From: an uncultured Alphaproteobacteria bacterium
Lineage (GTDB): Bacteria; Pseudomonadota; Alphaproteobacteria; HIMB59; GCA-002718135
Length of the DNA stretch: 64,000 nt
Direction of reading: 5' to 3'
Assembly: GCA_902521315.1 (NCBI GenBank)
Contig: CABYRH010000003.1
Span: 149,452 to 213,451, forward strand
The notes under the pieces are model-generated. The model was given only the letters and a program-made list of their open reading frames with translations. It searched no databases and had not been told where the DNA came from. Within the stretch, counting starts at the first letter, position 1, and each line of letters begins with the position of its first letter. The translations under genes and the position numbers were made by a program. Shown in pieces: positions 51,696 through 60,467 of this stretch.

Positions 51696-52259
51696 TCACA
51701 CCTTATTTCTACTAAAAGACATTCTCTTCCAGACACCATATTTATCTTTAATTATAAATCGATGATATAAAGCCGCTGCAATATGAAGTGAAAAAAGAGC
51801 TGTTAACATAAGTGCTGAGTAGTAGTGTATAACTAGAGCTTGAGGGTATAAAAAAAAATTCTCTTCGATTAAAGGTGGTATTTTAATTAATCCCAAGAGA
51901 TGAACATCTTCTCCTCCAAGCCATGTCATAAAGGTACCTTGAATAGGAATAAGAATAACTAAACCATAAAGAACGAAATGAACTAAATTCGAAACCAATT
52001 TATGAAATAATGGAATATTTTCATATTTAGGATGAGTGTTAAATATGTATTTCCACATTAATCTAAGCACAACTAAACTAAAGACTAAGGTGCCAAAAAA
52101 TTTATGAGTAATAATAAAACCCATTTTAAGAGGAGAAAATTCCATATTATGAAGGCTAATCCCTGTTGCAACTTGCCAAAAAAGAAGAAGTGCCAATGAC
52201 CAATGAAAAAGTTTTGCAACCAAACCCCATGAAGATTTTGTACCTTTAAATTCAACCAT
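51696..52259 (-). CDS. Cytochrome b561 family protein
   Basis: A 187-residue inner-membrane di-haem b protein with four helices. Haem-ligating histidines are visible in 'LFHWSLALLLFWQ', 'ITHKFFGTLVF', 'VHFVLYGL' and 'LFSLHIAAALYHRF'. The B561/CybB family passes electrons between quinone and other acceptors, including superoxide. Its position between hemA and the hemC start fits co-regulation with haem supply. It is divergent from hemC with about 40 bases between. Confidence 0.88.
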   Translation of the reverse strand: MVEFKGTKSSWGLVAKLFHWSLALLLFWQVATGISLHNMEFSPLKMGFIITHKFFGTLVFSLVVLRLMWKYIFNTHPKYENIPLFHKLVSNLVHFVLYGLVILIPIQGTFMTWLGGEDVHLLGLIKIPPLIEENFFLYPQALVIHYYSALMLTALFSLHIAAALYHRFIIKDKYGVWKRMSFSRNKV

Positions 52260-52301
52260 TACTAATTTTACAATATAGTGTTATTTATAGAAATATTAGT
52301 A

Positions 52302-53810
52302 ATGAAAATAAGAATTTTATCTAGAAAAAGTGACTTGGCAATAATTCAAGCACGTGAATTTTCCGATTATTTGCAATCTAAACATCCTTTTGTAGAAATA
52401 GAATTTTTAACAAGAAGTACTTCAGGAGATAAAGATCTAAAAACACCTCTTTCTGAAATGCCAACAGAAGGTGTTTTTACCAATGATTTAAGAGATGAAT
52501 TAATAAATAACAAATGTGATTTAATTGTCCACTCTTGGAAGGATCTTCCAATTGAAGTGGGTGATAAAACTAAAATTGCTGCTACATTAAAACGTGCTGA
52601 TAAACGAGATATATTATTTTTAAAAAGAAACATAAAATTAGATAGAAGGAAAATTACTATTCTTTGCTCATCACCAAGAAGACAATATAATTTAGAAAAT
52701 TTTATTGAAAATTATCTTCCACAAAAGTTTGATGAAGTTTGCTTTGAAAATATAAGAGGTAACATACCCACTAGATTTAAAAAATTTTTGGAAGATCCTA
52801 ATAGTGATGGTTTCATTGTCGCTAAGGCAGCAATTGATAGATTACTTTTAAATAATTATTCTGAATTCAATGAATTAAAAACAACTCTAAAAAAATATAT
52901 TAATGAATGTCTATGGTCTGTTTTACCATTGTCTATCAACCCTTGCTCTCCTGGACAAGGAGCTCTAGCGATTGAAACAAGAATTAAAGATAATAAACTT
53001 AACGAAATTTTAAATGATATTAATTTTTCCAAAGATTATTCGAATGTTATTCAAGAAAGAAATATTTTAAAAAATTATGGAGGAGGATGTCACCAAAAAA
53101 TAGGAGTATCTTACATATCACATAAATTAGGATTAGTTGTATCTAAAAGAGGTGAAGATGAAAATGGCAATCATTTTGAGAGCTGGGATTTTATTGATTC
53201 AAAAGATATAAGTTTTTCTATTAATACAACAGATGAAATTTATCCTGTAAATTTAAAAAATTATAAAATATTTTCTAGAAAACAATTAAATGAAAATGTC
53301 GATGATATAAATAATTTACAAAATAAATGTATTTATGTTTCACGAATTAGCTCAATCCCACATAAGTCAAAAATCCAATCAAATAATGTTATTTGGACTA
53401 GTGGTTTAAGAACATGGAAAAATTTATCTGAAAGAGGTATTTGGGTTAATGGAACTTCAGATGGTCTAGGTGAGGATTTTGATAAAGACATTAATGCGCT
53501 GACAAATAATCCTTGGGTTAAGTTAACTCATTCTCAATCTCCTGAAAGTTCGATAAAAAATAAAATTGAAACGTATCAATTGGAGTCTATTGATTTTGAA
53601 ATAGATATAGAAAAGAAAAAATACTTTTATTGGATGAGTAGTTCAGCTTTTAAGGTGAGTATTGATAAATATCCGAAAATTAAAGAAAAATATCATTTTT
53701 GTGGCCCAGGAAATACTTACAATGAGATTAGTAAAATATTAGGTAATGATAAAAATCTTTTTGTTGAGCTATCTTATGATAGTTGGAAGAAAAAATTACT
53801 AAAAGCCTAA
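52302..53810 (+). CDS. hemC: Hydroxymethylbilane synthase with C-terminal HemD-like extension
   Basis: A protein of about 502 residues (track start 52278; the ATG at 52302, 'MKIRILSRKSDLA', is the family start). Residues 1 to about 300 are HemC: 'HSWKDLP', 'SSPRRQ', 'ENIRGN', 'SPGQGALAIE' and 'GGGCHQKIGV', whose cysteine holds the dipyrromethane cofactor. The usual HemC ends there. The further 200 residues contain 'VIWTSGLRTWKNL', 'GIWVNGTSDGLGED' and a HemD-like ending ('YWMSSSAF', 'FCGPGNTYNEI', 'LSYDSW'). With no separate hemD in the window, a HemC-HemD-type fusion making uroporphyrinogen III is likely. The middle part is divergent. Followed by hemE after two bases. Confidence 0.85.
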   Translation: MKIRILSRKSDLAIIQAREFSDYLQSKHPFVEIEFLTRSTSGDKDLKTPLSEMPTEGVFTNDLRDELINNKCDLIVHSWKDLPIEVGDKTKIAATLKRADKRDILFLKRNIKLDRRKITILCSSPRRQYNLENFIENYLPQKFDEVCFENIRGNIPTRFKKFLEDPNSDGFIVAKAAIDRLLLNNYSEFNELKTTLKKYINECLWSVLPLSINPCSPGQGALAIETRIKDNKLNEILNDINFSKDYSNVIQERNILKNYGGGCHQKIGVSYISHKLGLVVSKRGEDENGNHFESWDFIDSKDISFSINTTDEIYPVNLKNYKIFSRKQLNENVDDINNLQNKCIYVSRISSIPHKSKIQSNNVIWTSGLRTWKNLSERGIWVNGTSDGLGEDFDKDINALTNNPWVKLTHSQSPESSIKNKIETYQLESIDFEIDIEKKKYFYWMSSSAFKVSIDKYPKIKEKYHFCGPGNTYNEISKILGNDKNLFVELSYDSWKKKLLKA

Positions 53811-53812
53811 AA

Positions 53813-54811
53813 ATGACAAATATTTTATTCAAAAATGCTCTCAAAAGAAATATTCAAAAAACACCACCCATTTGGTTCATGAGACAGGCTGGGAGGTACC
53901 ATTCGCATTATCGCAATCTCAAAGAAAAATATACTTTTGAAGAACTTTGTAAAACTCCAGATCTAGCCGCAGAAGTCGCTTTTGGCCCAATACAAGAGTT
54001 TGATTACGATATTGCAATTTTATTCAGTGATATTTTATTTATCTTGGAGGGACTTGGTTTAGAATTAAAGTTTGACCCAGGACCTAAATTTAATTCTTAT
54101 ATAAATTCAGAAAACATTAATCATTATAGTAATATTGATCGTGGCATTGAGCATATGCAATTTCAATTTGAAGCTATAAAAATAACAAAAGAGAAATTGC
54201 CAAATAATAAAAGTTTAATCGGATTTGTTGGTGGACCTTGGACATTATCAAAATATGCATTTGGAAATAATAACTCTGATTTAATCGACACTAAAATGAA
54301 TTTAGAATTTATTTCAAAAATTCTTTTACCCCTTCTTAAGAAAAATATTCAATTACAATTAGATGCAGGTGTTGAACTTGTCATGATTTTTGATAGCTCC
54401 TTGTATGATTTAGATAAAATAAATTTTCATGAAATTTATTCAAAAATTTTGGAGGAGATTGCAATTTCTTTTCCAAATAAAGTTGGCTATTATTCAAGAG
54501 GTAAGAGTTTGTCAGATCTAAATTCTATCATCAGTTTTCCTTTTGCTGGTTTTGGTTATGATCACACAATTGATCTAAAATCTATGTTTGAAAATCAACA
54601 GCATGGATTTATTCAGGGAAATTTCAATGAACAATTAATGTTAAATGAAACAGATACATTTCTTAATGATTTAAAAGATTTTATTAAAAAAATGAAATCA
54701 ATTGAAAATCTTAATGGCTGGATTTGTGGCCTTGGACATGGAATTAACAAAAATACTCCAGAAAAAAATGTTCATTTATTTATAGAAAATATCAGAAAAG
54801 AATTTAGCTAA
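53813..54811 (+). CDS. hemE: Uroporphyrinogen decarboxylase
   Basis: A 332-residue enzyme that removes four carboxyl groups from uroporphyrinogen III to give coproporphyrinogen III. The track start at 53783 lies inside hemC; the ATG at 53813 ('MTNILFKNAL') is the usual one. 'PPIWFMRQAGRYHSHYR' is the UroD signature with the substrate-binding Arg, 'LFSDILFILEGLGL' supplies the conserved Asp, and 'FVGGPWTLSKYAF' and 'GLGHGINKNTP' are further family blocks. Tight spacing to hemC (two bases) and hemH (five bases) shows an operon. Confidence 0.95.
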   Translation: MTNILFKNALKRNIQKTPPIWFMRQAGRYHSHYRNLKEKYTFEELCKTPDLAAEVAFGPIQEFDYDIAILFSDILFILEGLGLELKFDPGPKFNSYINSENINHYSNIDRGIEHMQFQFEAIKITKEKLPNNKSLIGFVGGPWTLSKYAFGNNNSDLIDTKMNLEFISKILLPLLKKNIQLQLDAGVELVMIFDSSLYDLDKINFHEIYSKILEEIAISFPNKVGYYSRGKSLSDLNSIISFPFAGFGYDHTIDLKSMFENQQHGFIQGNFNEQLMLNETDTFLNDLKDFIKKMKSIENLNGWICGLGHGINKNTPEKNVHLFIENIRKEFS

Positions 54812-54816
54812 TAGAT

Positions 54817-55842
54817 ATGGTTAAATATATAGGTGAAAAAGATTATGAGCACGGTAGTAAAGAAAGAATTGGTGTTTTAATTACTAACTTAGGGACCCCA
54901 GATGCTCCAAATAAAAAAGAACTAAAAGTTTATCTTAATCAATTTTTATCAGATCCGAGAGTAATCGAATTACCTAAAATCTTATGGCAAATTTTATTGA
55001 AGTTAGTAATTTTGCAGATAAGACCATCAAAGTCAGCGGAAGCATACAAACAAATTTGGACTGATAAGGGTTCTCCACTTTTAGATATCGCAAACAGACA
55101 ACTAAATAAAATCCAATCATCTTTTTCTTCAAAAAATGAAAATATAGTTTTTGAAATTGGGATGCGCTATGGCAATCCATCTATTCCAGATGCTTTGATA
55201 AAACTTCAAAAAAAACAAGTAAGAAGATTATTAGTTCTACCTATGTATCCGCAATATTGTGCTGCAACAACAGGTAGTACATTTGATGAAGTAACTAATG
55301 TATTGCAAAAATGGCGTTGGATACCTGAAATGCGTTTCATCAATCAATACTTTGAAGAAAAAAGTTATATTGAAGCATTGTCAAATTCTATAAAGTCATT
55401 TTGGAAAAAAACTCCAAAACCACAAAAAATTATTTTTAGTTATCATGGTATACCAAAACGGTATTTGACTAATGGTGATCCGTATCATTGCTTTTGTCTT
55501 AAAACCACAAGACTCGTCAAAGAGCATATGGGATTATCTGATGATGAGATAATGACTACTTTCCAAAGTAGATTTGGAAGAGAGGAATGGTTAAAGCCAT
55601 ATACAAGTGAAACATTAAAAGAATTACCAAAACAAGGGATTAAAAATATACATATAATATCTCCTGGTTTCAGTAGTGATTGTCTTGAAACACTTGAAGA
55701 ACTTGAGGAAGAAAATAAAGAATATTTTATGAAGTCAGGTGGAGAAAATTATCATTATATACCCTGCTTGAATGATCATGATGATCACATCGATGTTTTT
55801 GTAAATCTAATAAAAAAACATACTCAAGGTTGGCCATTATGA
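54817..55842 (+). CDS. hemH: Ferrochelatase
   Basis: A 341-residue enzyme inserting Fe2+ into protoporphyrin IX. 'GVLITNLGTPDAP' opens the fold, 'FSYHGIPKRY' contains the metal-binding histidine, and 'SPGFSSDCLETLEELEEEN' has the conserved glutamate and acidic helix. 'DPYHCFCLKTTRLV' carries cysteines. Length typical. The last codons overlap hemF by an ATGA, so translation is coupled. Confidence 0.95.
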   Translation: MVKYIGEKDYEHGSKERIGVLITNLGTPDAPNKKELKVYLNQFLSDPRVIELPKILWQILLKLVILQIRPSKSAEAYKQIWTDKGSPLLDIANRQLNKIQSSFSSKNENIVFEIGMRYGNPSIPDALIKLQKKQVRRLLVLPMYPQYCAATTGSTFDEVTNVLQKWRWIPEMRFINQYFEEKSYIEALSNSIKSFWKKTPKPQKIIFSYHGIPKRYLTNGDPYHCFCLKTTRLVKEHMGLSDDEIMTTFQSRFGREEWLKPYTSETLKELPKQGIKNIHIISPGFSSDCLETLEELEEENKEYFMKSGGENYHYIPCLNDHDDHIDVFVNLIKKHTQGWPL

Positions 55843-56648
55843 TTGCTGATCCAAAATTTAATACTGCAAAAGAATGGTTTGAAAAATTACGAGATAACTT
55901 AATTGAAACTATTCAAAACATTGATGAAAATCAATTTGAAATAAGTAATTGGGATCACAAAGGTGATGGTGGTGGTAAAATGAGTAAAATTAAGGGTAAT
56001 ATTATTGAAAAAGGTGGAGTAAATATTTCTACCGTCTCTGGGACATTTAACGAAAACATGAGAGAAGCTATCCCGGGAGCTAAAGAAGATCCAAATTATA
56101 ATGCAACTGGCATCAGTGTTGTATTACATCCAGTTTCACCAAAAATTCCTTCTATGCATTTTAATACAAGATTTATTAAAACCACTCAGGAATGGTTTGG
56201 TGGAGGTATGGATATTACACCTTGTGTAATATTTGATGATGAAGAAAAATATCATCGAGGTTTAGAAGTTTTATGTAATAAATATGATAAATCATATTAT
56301 CCTAAATTTAAAAAATGGTGTGATGACTATTTTTTTCTTAAACATAGAAACGAACCAAGAGGTGTTGGAGGAATATTTTTTGATTACCTTCAAACTGGTG
56401 ATTGGGGAAAAGATTTTGAATTTGTCCAAGGCGTAGGTACTTATTTTCACCAGTTTATCAAAAAAACTTTAATTGCACTTAAGGATGAGAAGTGGAATCA
56501 AGAGGAAAAAAAGATACAATTAGTTAAGCGTAGTCGCTATGCTGAATTTAACTTATTATATGATAGAGGTACAAAATTTGGTCTAGAGACTGGTGGTAAT
56601 GTTGATGCTATATTAATGTCAATGCCTCCCCACGCGGTATGGGAATAA
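55839..56648 (+). CDS. hemF: Coproporphyrinogen III oxidase, oxygen-dependent
   Basis: A 269-residue enzyme that turns coproporphyrinogen III into protoporphyrinogen IX with O2. The track start 55830 is a TTG in the preceding gene; the ATG at 55839 overlaps the hemH stop (ATGA) and is the better start. 'GGGMDITPCVIFDDE', 'KHRNEPRGVGGIFFDYL', 'RSRYAEFNLLYDRGTKFGLETGG' and 'ILMSMPPHAVW' are family blocks with the active-site residues. Its use together with hemJ suggests an aerobic pathway with no sign of hemN here. Confidence 0.95.
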   Translation: MIADPKFNTAKEWFEKLRDNLIETIQNIDENQFEISNWDHKGDGGGKMSKIKGNIIEKGGVNISTVSGTFNENMREAIPGAKEDPNYNATGISVVLHPVSPKIPSMHFNTRFIKTTQEWFGGGMDITPCVIFDDEEKYHRGLEVLCNKYDKSYYPKFKKWCDDYFFLKHRNEPRGVGGIFFDYLQTGDWGKDFEFVQGVGTYFHQFIKKTLIALKDEKWNQEEKKIQLVKRSRYAEFNLLYDRGTKFGLETGGNVDAILMSMPPHAVWE

Positions 56649-56651
56649 ATA

Positions 56652-57071
56652 ATGTTATTTAATACGCTTAAAGTTATTCATATTTTTAGTATCATAGCTT
56701 GGATGGCTGGACTTTTATATCTACCACGTTTGTTTGTAAATCATGCTAATCCTGAAATTACAAAAGAAACCTCAGAAACATTCAAAATAATGGAAGGAAA
56801 ATTGTACAGAATAATAATGTTTCCAGCTTTTATAGTGACGTGGATATCAGGTTTTACACTTACACATTATGTGGGTATTGATACATGGTTGCTTTTAAAA
56901 ATTTTATTTGTAATCTTATTATCTGGCTATCATTTTTTTTGTTTAAAATGTCTTAATGATTTTAAAAATGATAATAATAAATACTCCACTAAGTTTTTTA
57001 GAATTACAAATGAAGCACCAGCAGTAATATTGATTTTTATACTTATACTTGTTGTATTTCAGCCTTTTTAA
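56652..57071 (+). CDS. hemJ: Protoporphyrinogen IX oxidase, HemJ type
   Basis: A 139-residue inner-membrane protein with four helices. The HemJ signature is complete: 'KVIHIFSIIAWMAGLLYLPRLFV' (with the conserved His), 'IMFPAFIVTWISG', 'WLLLKILFVILLSGYHFF' and 'FFRITNEAP'. HemJ is the protoporphyrinogen oxidase used by most alphaproteobacteria in place of HemY or HemG. It starts three bases after hemF and ends four bases before the convergent nth gene, closing the haem operon. Confidence 0.93.
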   Translation: MLFNTLKVIHIFSIIAWMAGLLYLPRLFVNHANPEITKETSETFKIMEGKLYRIIMFPAFIVTWISGFTLTHYVGIDTWLLLKILFVILLSGYHFFCLKCLNDFKNDNNKYSTKFFRITNEAPAVILIFILILVVFQPF

Positions 57072-57074
57072 TTA

Positions 57075-57725
57075 CTACTTTTTTGTTTTAATAGGCGTTT
57101 TTCTCTTTGGATTACAAACCTTGCATATTTCACACTCCAAACCATAACAACTTCTTGCCTGACAAAATTCTCTTCCATAAAATATTATTTGTAAATGAAG
57201 TTTGTTCCAAGATTTTTTTGGAAAAAGATATTTTAAATCTTTTTCTGTTTGGACAACATTTTTACCATTTGTTAAACCCCAACGTTGAGCTAAACGATGA
57301 ATGTGCGTATCAACTGGAAATGCTGGATGACCAAATCCTTGAGACATAACAACACTTGCAGTTTTATGACCAACACCTGGTAATTTTTCCAATTCCTCAA
57401 AACTTTCTGGAACATTGCCTTTAAATTTTTTTACAAGAATTCTTGATAGTTCAAAAATTGCTTTTGATTTTTGAGGTGCCAAACCACAAGGGCGAATAAT
57501 ATTATAAATTGTTTTTTTTGCCACTTTTGTCATTTTTGTAGCTGTGTTAGCTTTTTTAAATAATATTGGTGTAACTTGATTAACTCTTTCATCTGTACAT
57601 TGAGCACTAAGAAGTACTGCTACAACTAATTCAAATTTATTTTTGTGGTTAAGAGGTATAGGTACTTTTCTATATATACGATTGAGTATTCTGGAGATCT
57701 CTTGAGCTTTCTCTATTCTTTTCAC
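57075..57725 (-). CDS. nth: Endonuclease III
   Basis: A 216-residue base-excision-repair glycosylase/lyase for oxidised pyrimidines. The helix-hairpin-helix 'LEKLPGVGHKTASVVM' includes the catalytic Lys, and 'FPVDTHIHRLAQRWGL' the catalytic Asp. The C-terminal [4Fe-4S] cluster cysteines are seen in 'CYGLECEICKVC' with the following one in the same loop. Length as in other Nth proteins. Opposite strand to hemJ and divergent from the transport operon at 57868. Confidence 0.95.
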   Translation of the reverse strand: MKRIEKAQEISRILNRIYRKVPIPLNHKNKFELVVAVLLSAQCTDERVNQVTPILFKKANTATKMTKVAKKTIYNIIRPCGLAPQKSKAIFELSRILVKKFKGNVPESFEELEKLPGVGHKTASVVMSQGFGHPAFPVDTHIHRLAQRWGLTNGKNVVQTEKDLKYLFPKKSWNKLHLQIIFYGREFCQARSCYGLECEICKVCNPKRKTPIKTKK

Positions 57726-57867
57726 TTTATAAAGCCTCCTCCAATGATTAGGTCTTAAGTATTACTGATAATTATGACAAAATATAGCACTTATTAATAC
57801 TAATAATATTGAATATTTCCATTGAAGTAGTATGGGTCTACCATCAAATTTCTATGGAGGAAATAAT

Positions 57868-59442
57868 ATGAAAAAAACTTTAAGCATTGTTTTGTCTTTG
57901 CTTTTCATGGGTATTTTTTCACCAGCATTTTCAAACACTATTAAATGGTCAATGCCTGGTGACTCTTTAACTCTTGACCCGCACGCACAAAACGAAGGAC
58001 CAACTCACATGGTTTCACGTCAAGTATATGAAGGTTTAGTAACTCCAGGTATTAATATGGAAATACTTCCTCAGCTTGCTGAGTCATGGGAAACAACTGC
58101 TGCTGATACTTGGGTATTTAACATTCGTAAGGGTGTAAAGTTCCATGATGGATCAGATTTAACTGCTAGTGACATTGCTTTTAGTGTCAATAGAGCAAAA
58201 ACTGCTCCATCTGATATGGTAGATTTAATTAAAAGTATTAAATCAGCATCAGCTTTAGATGATCATACAGTTCAAATTGTTACTGATGGACCAAATCCAA
58301 TTCTTTTAAACCAACTAACTCAGATATTTGTAATGTCTGAAGATTGGGCAAAAGCAAATGGTTGTGAAGTTTCATACAACTGGGACGCAGGTGAAACATC
58401 TTATTGTGCTTCTAATGCAAACGGAACTGGGCCTTTCAAAATTACTTTTAGAGAACAGGATGTAAGAACTGTTTTTGAAAAAAATAATGATTGGTGGGGT
58501 GATGATAGCACTTTCAATGTAGATACTATTGAATTACTTCCAATTGCAAATGATGCAACAAGAGTTGCAGCACTTCTATCTGGAGAAATTGACTACACAA
58601 ACGTTGTTCCAGTTCAAGATATTGAGAGAATCAAATCTTCTGCTGGACATGGTGTAAAAATGACTCCTCAAAATAGAACAATTTTTTTTGGTATGGATCA
58701 AGGTTCTGCTGAATTAAATTCATCTAATATCAAAGGTAAAAATCCTTTTGCAGATAAAAGAGTTCGTTTAGCTATGTACCATGCTTTAGATATGGAAGCT
58801 ATTAAGGATAAAGTAATGAGAGGACAAAGTGTTCCTGCAGGAATTATTACTGCTCCTGGTGTAAACGGTCATACGGCTGCACGTGATGAAAGATTACCTT
58901 ATGATCCAGAGCTATCAAAAAAACTATTAGCAGAAGCTGGTTATCCAGATGGATTTGAGGTTACACTAGATTGTCCAAATGATCGTTATATTAATGATGA
59001 AGCAATCTGTGTTGCTGCAATTGGTATGTTTGCTAAAATTGGAGTTGATGTAACTCTTGATGCAAAAACTAAAAGTCAACACTTCTCAGAAGTCAAAGAA
59101 GGTGACGCAAATGGTATGACAAGTGACATGTACATGTTAGGTTGGGGTGTTCCAACTTTTGATAGTCATTACGTTTACTCGTACTTATTTGATAGTGCTG
59201 GTAGCTGGAATAAAGTTAATTTCAGCAATGCTAGAGTTGATGAGTTAGTAGCGGCAATGGGTGTTGAAACAGATCAAGATAAAAGAAATGCTATGATTGC
59301 TGAAGCTTGGGATATTACTCAAGATGATGTAACATATCTTCCTTTACATCACCAAGTTGTCAACCAAGCATCAAAAAGTAATGTCGATGTTCCAATTAGA
59401 ATGAACAACGAGCCATTATTTAGATTTGCAAACGTAAACTAA
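57868..59442 (+). CDS. ABC importer substrate-binding protein, family 5 (peptide type)
   Basis: A periplasmic binding protein of about 524 residues. The track starts 12 codons early; the ATG at 57868, seven bases after GGAGG, begins a signal peptide ('MKKTLSIVLSLLFMGIFSPAFS'). The mature part has 'LDPHAQNEGPTHMVSRQVYEGL', 'WVFNIRKGVKFHDGSDLTASDIAFS' (in two parts) and 'VRLAMYHALDMEAIKDKVMRG', all family-5 hallmarks. Length matches DppA or OppA, unlike the long protein at 18259. It begins an operon with two permeases and a fused ATPase. Ligand is probably a peptide, though family members also bind other compounds. Confidence 0.93.
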   Translation: MKKTLSIVLSLLFMGIFSPAFSNTIKWSMPGDSLTLDPHAQNEGPTHMVSRQVYEGLVTPGINMEILPQLAESWETTAADTWVFNIRKGVKFHDGSDLTASDIAFSVNRAKTAPSDMVDLIKSIKSASALDDHTVQIVTDGPNPILLNQLTQIFVMSEDWAKANGCEVSYNWDAGETSYCASNANGTGPFKITFREQDVRTVFEKNNDWWGDDSTFNVDTIELLPIANDATRVAALLSGEIDYTNVVPVQDIERIKSSAGHGVKMTPQNRTIFFGMDQGSAELNSSNIKGKNPFADKRVRLAMYHALDMEAIKDKVMRGQSVPAGIITAPGVNGHTAARDERLPYDPELSKKLLAEAGYPDGFEVTLDCPNDRYINDEAICVAAIGMFAKIGVDVTLDAKTKSQHFSEVKEGDANGMTSDMYMLGWGVPTFDSHYVYSYLFDSAGSWNKVNFSNARVDELVAAMGVETDQDKRNAMIAEAWDITQDDVTYLPLHHQVVNQASKSNVDVPIRMNNEPLFRFANVN

Positions 59443-59454
59443 CAAATTCTATAT

Positions 59455-59480
59455 TTTCTGGCCAGTAATCTGGCCAGAAA
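59455..59480. other. Intercistronic stem-loop between binding-protein and permease genes
   Basis: Arms TTTCTGGCCAG (59455-59465) and CTGGCCAGAAA (59470-59480) form a perfect 11-base-pair stem around a TAAT loop. No T run follows, so it is unlikely to terminate strongly. It probably stabilises the upstream message. Confidence 0.75.
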
Positions 59481-59487
59481 TTAAACC

Positions 59488-60465
59488 ATGTTTAGCTATT
59501 TCTTTAAAAGACTCTTTCAATCTATTCTTGTAATGATTGTTGTAGCTTTTGTTTCATTTTCCTTATTTAATTTTGTTGGTGATCCAGTAAATAGTATGAC
59601 TGGAGAAGATGCTTCAGATGAAAGACGAGCTGAGGTTAGAGAAGTATTGGGTTTAAATGATCCTGTTTACGTTCAATTTTCACGTTTTATAGGAAATGTA
59701 ATTCAAGGTGATTTTGGAATATCATACCAATTAAAAAGAGAAGTTTCAGACTTAATTGCAGAAAGAATGCCAGCAACTTTAGAATTAGTTTTTGTCTCCG
59801 CTTTAATTGCAATCATTAGCGGTGTTATCTTGGGTGTATATACTGGTATTCACAGAGATAGTTTTATTTCTAATATTATTCTTGTGATTTCTCTAGCAGG
59901 GGTTTCTTTACCAACATTCATTATAGGAATAATGTTAATTTATTTGTTTTCAGTAATTTTAGGAGTTCTTCCATCCTTTGGAAGAGGTGAAGTGACACAA
60001 TTAGGTTTTTGGACTACAGGATTTTTAACTACTTCTGGTTTAAAAGCACTGATACTCCCATCAGTTACGTTAAGTTTATTTCAAATGACCTATGTTATTA
60101 GATTAGTTCGCGCTGAAATGATGGAAATTTTACAAACAGATTATATTAAATTTGCAAAAGCAAGAGGTATAAAAAGGAGTGTTATTAACTACAAGCATGC
60201 GCTCAAAAATGGATTAATTCCAGTTATTACTATTACAGGTATCAACATCGGAACCTTAATTGCTTTTTCAATTATTACAGAAACAGTTTTTCAATGGCCA
60301 GGCATGGGGTCATTATTTATCAAAGCAGTATACTTTGTCGATATTCCTATAATGTCAGCATATATGATCATGGTAGCTTTTATATTTGTTATGATAAATT
60401 TTATTGTAGACATCACATATTATTTTATTGATCCTAGAATTAGGCTTAAGGAAGAGGGTAGTTAG
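59488..60465 (+). CDS. ABC importer permease, DppB type
   Basis: A 325-residue inner-membrane permease of the dipeptide family. 'FFKRLFQSILVMIVVAFVSFSLF' is the N-terminal helix with preceding basic residues, 'GDFGISYQLKREVSDLIAERMPATLEL' the conserved segment after it, and the EAA-like loop is 'DYIKFAKARGIKRSVINYKHALKNG'. 'TETVFQWPGMGSLFIKAVYFVD' is the typical C-terminal block. Works with the permease at 60468. Confidence 0.93.
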   Translation: MFSYFFKRLFQSILVMIVVAFVSFSLFNFVGDPVNSMTGEDASDERRAEVREVLGLNDPVYVQFSRFIGNVIQGDFGISYQLKREVSDLIAERMPATLELVFVSALIAIISGVILGVYTGIHRDSFISNIILVISLAGVSLPTFIIGIMLIYLFSVILGVLPSFGRGEVTQLGFWTTGFLTTSGLKALILPSVTLSLFQMTYVIRLVRAEMMEILQTDYIKFAKARGIKRSVINYKHALKNGLIPVITITGINIGTLIAFSIITETVFQWPGMGSLFIKAVYFVDIPIMSAYMIMVAFIFVMINFIVDITYYFIDPRIRLKEEGS

Positions 60466-60467
60466 AA

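Noticed and set aside
59455-59480. Stem-loop as a rho-independent terminator
   Set aside because: Perfect stem but no run of T after it, and the next gene is in the same operon.
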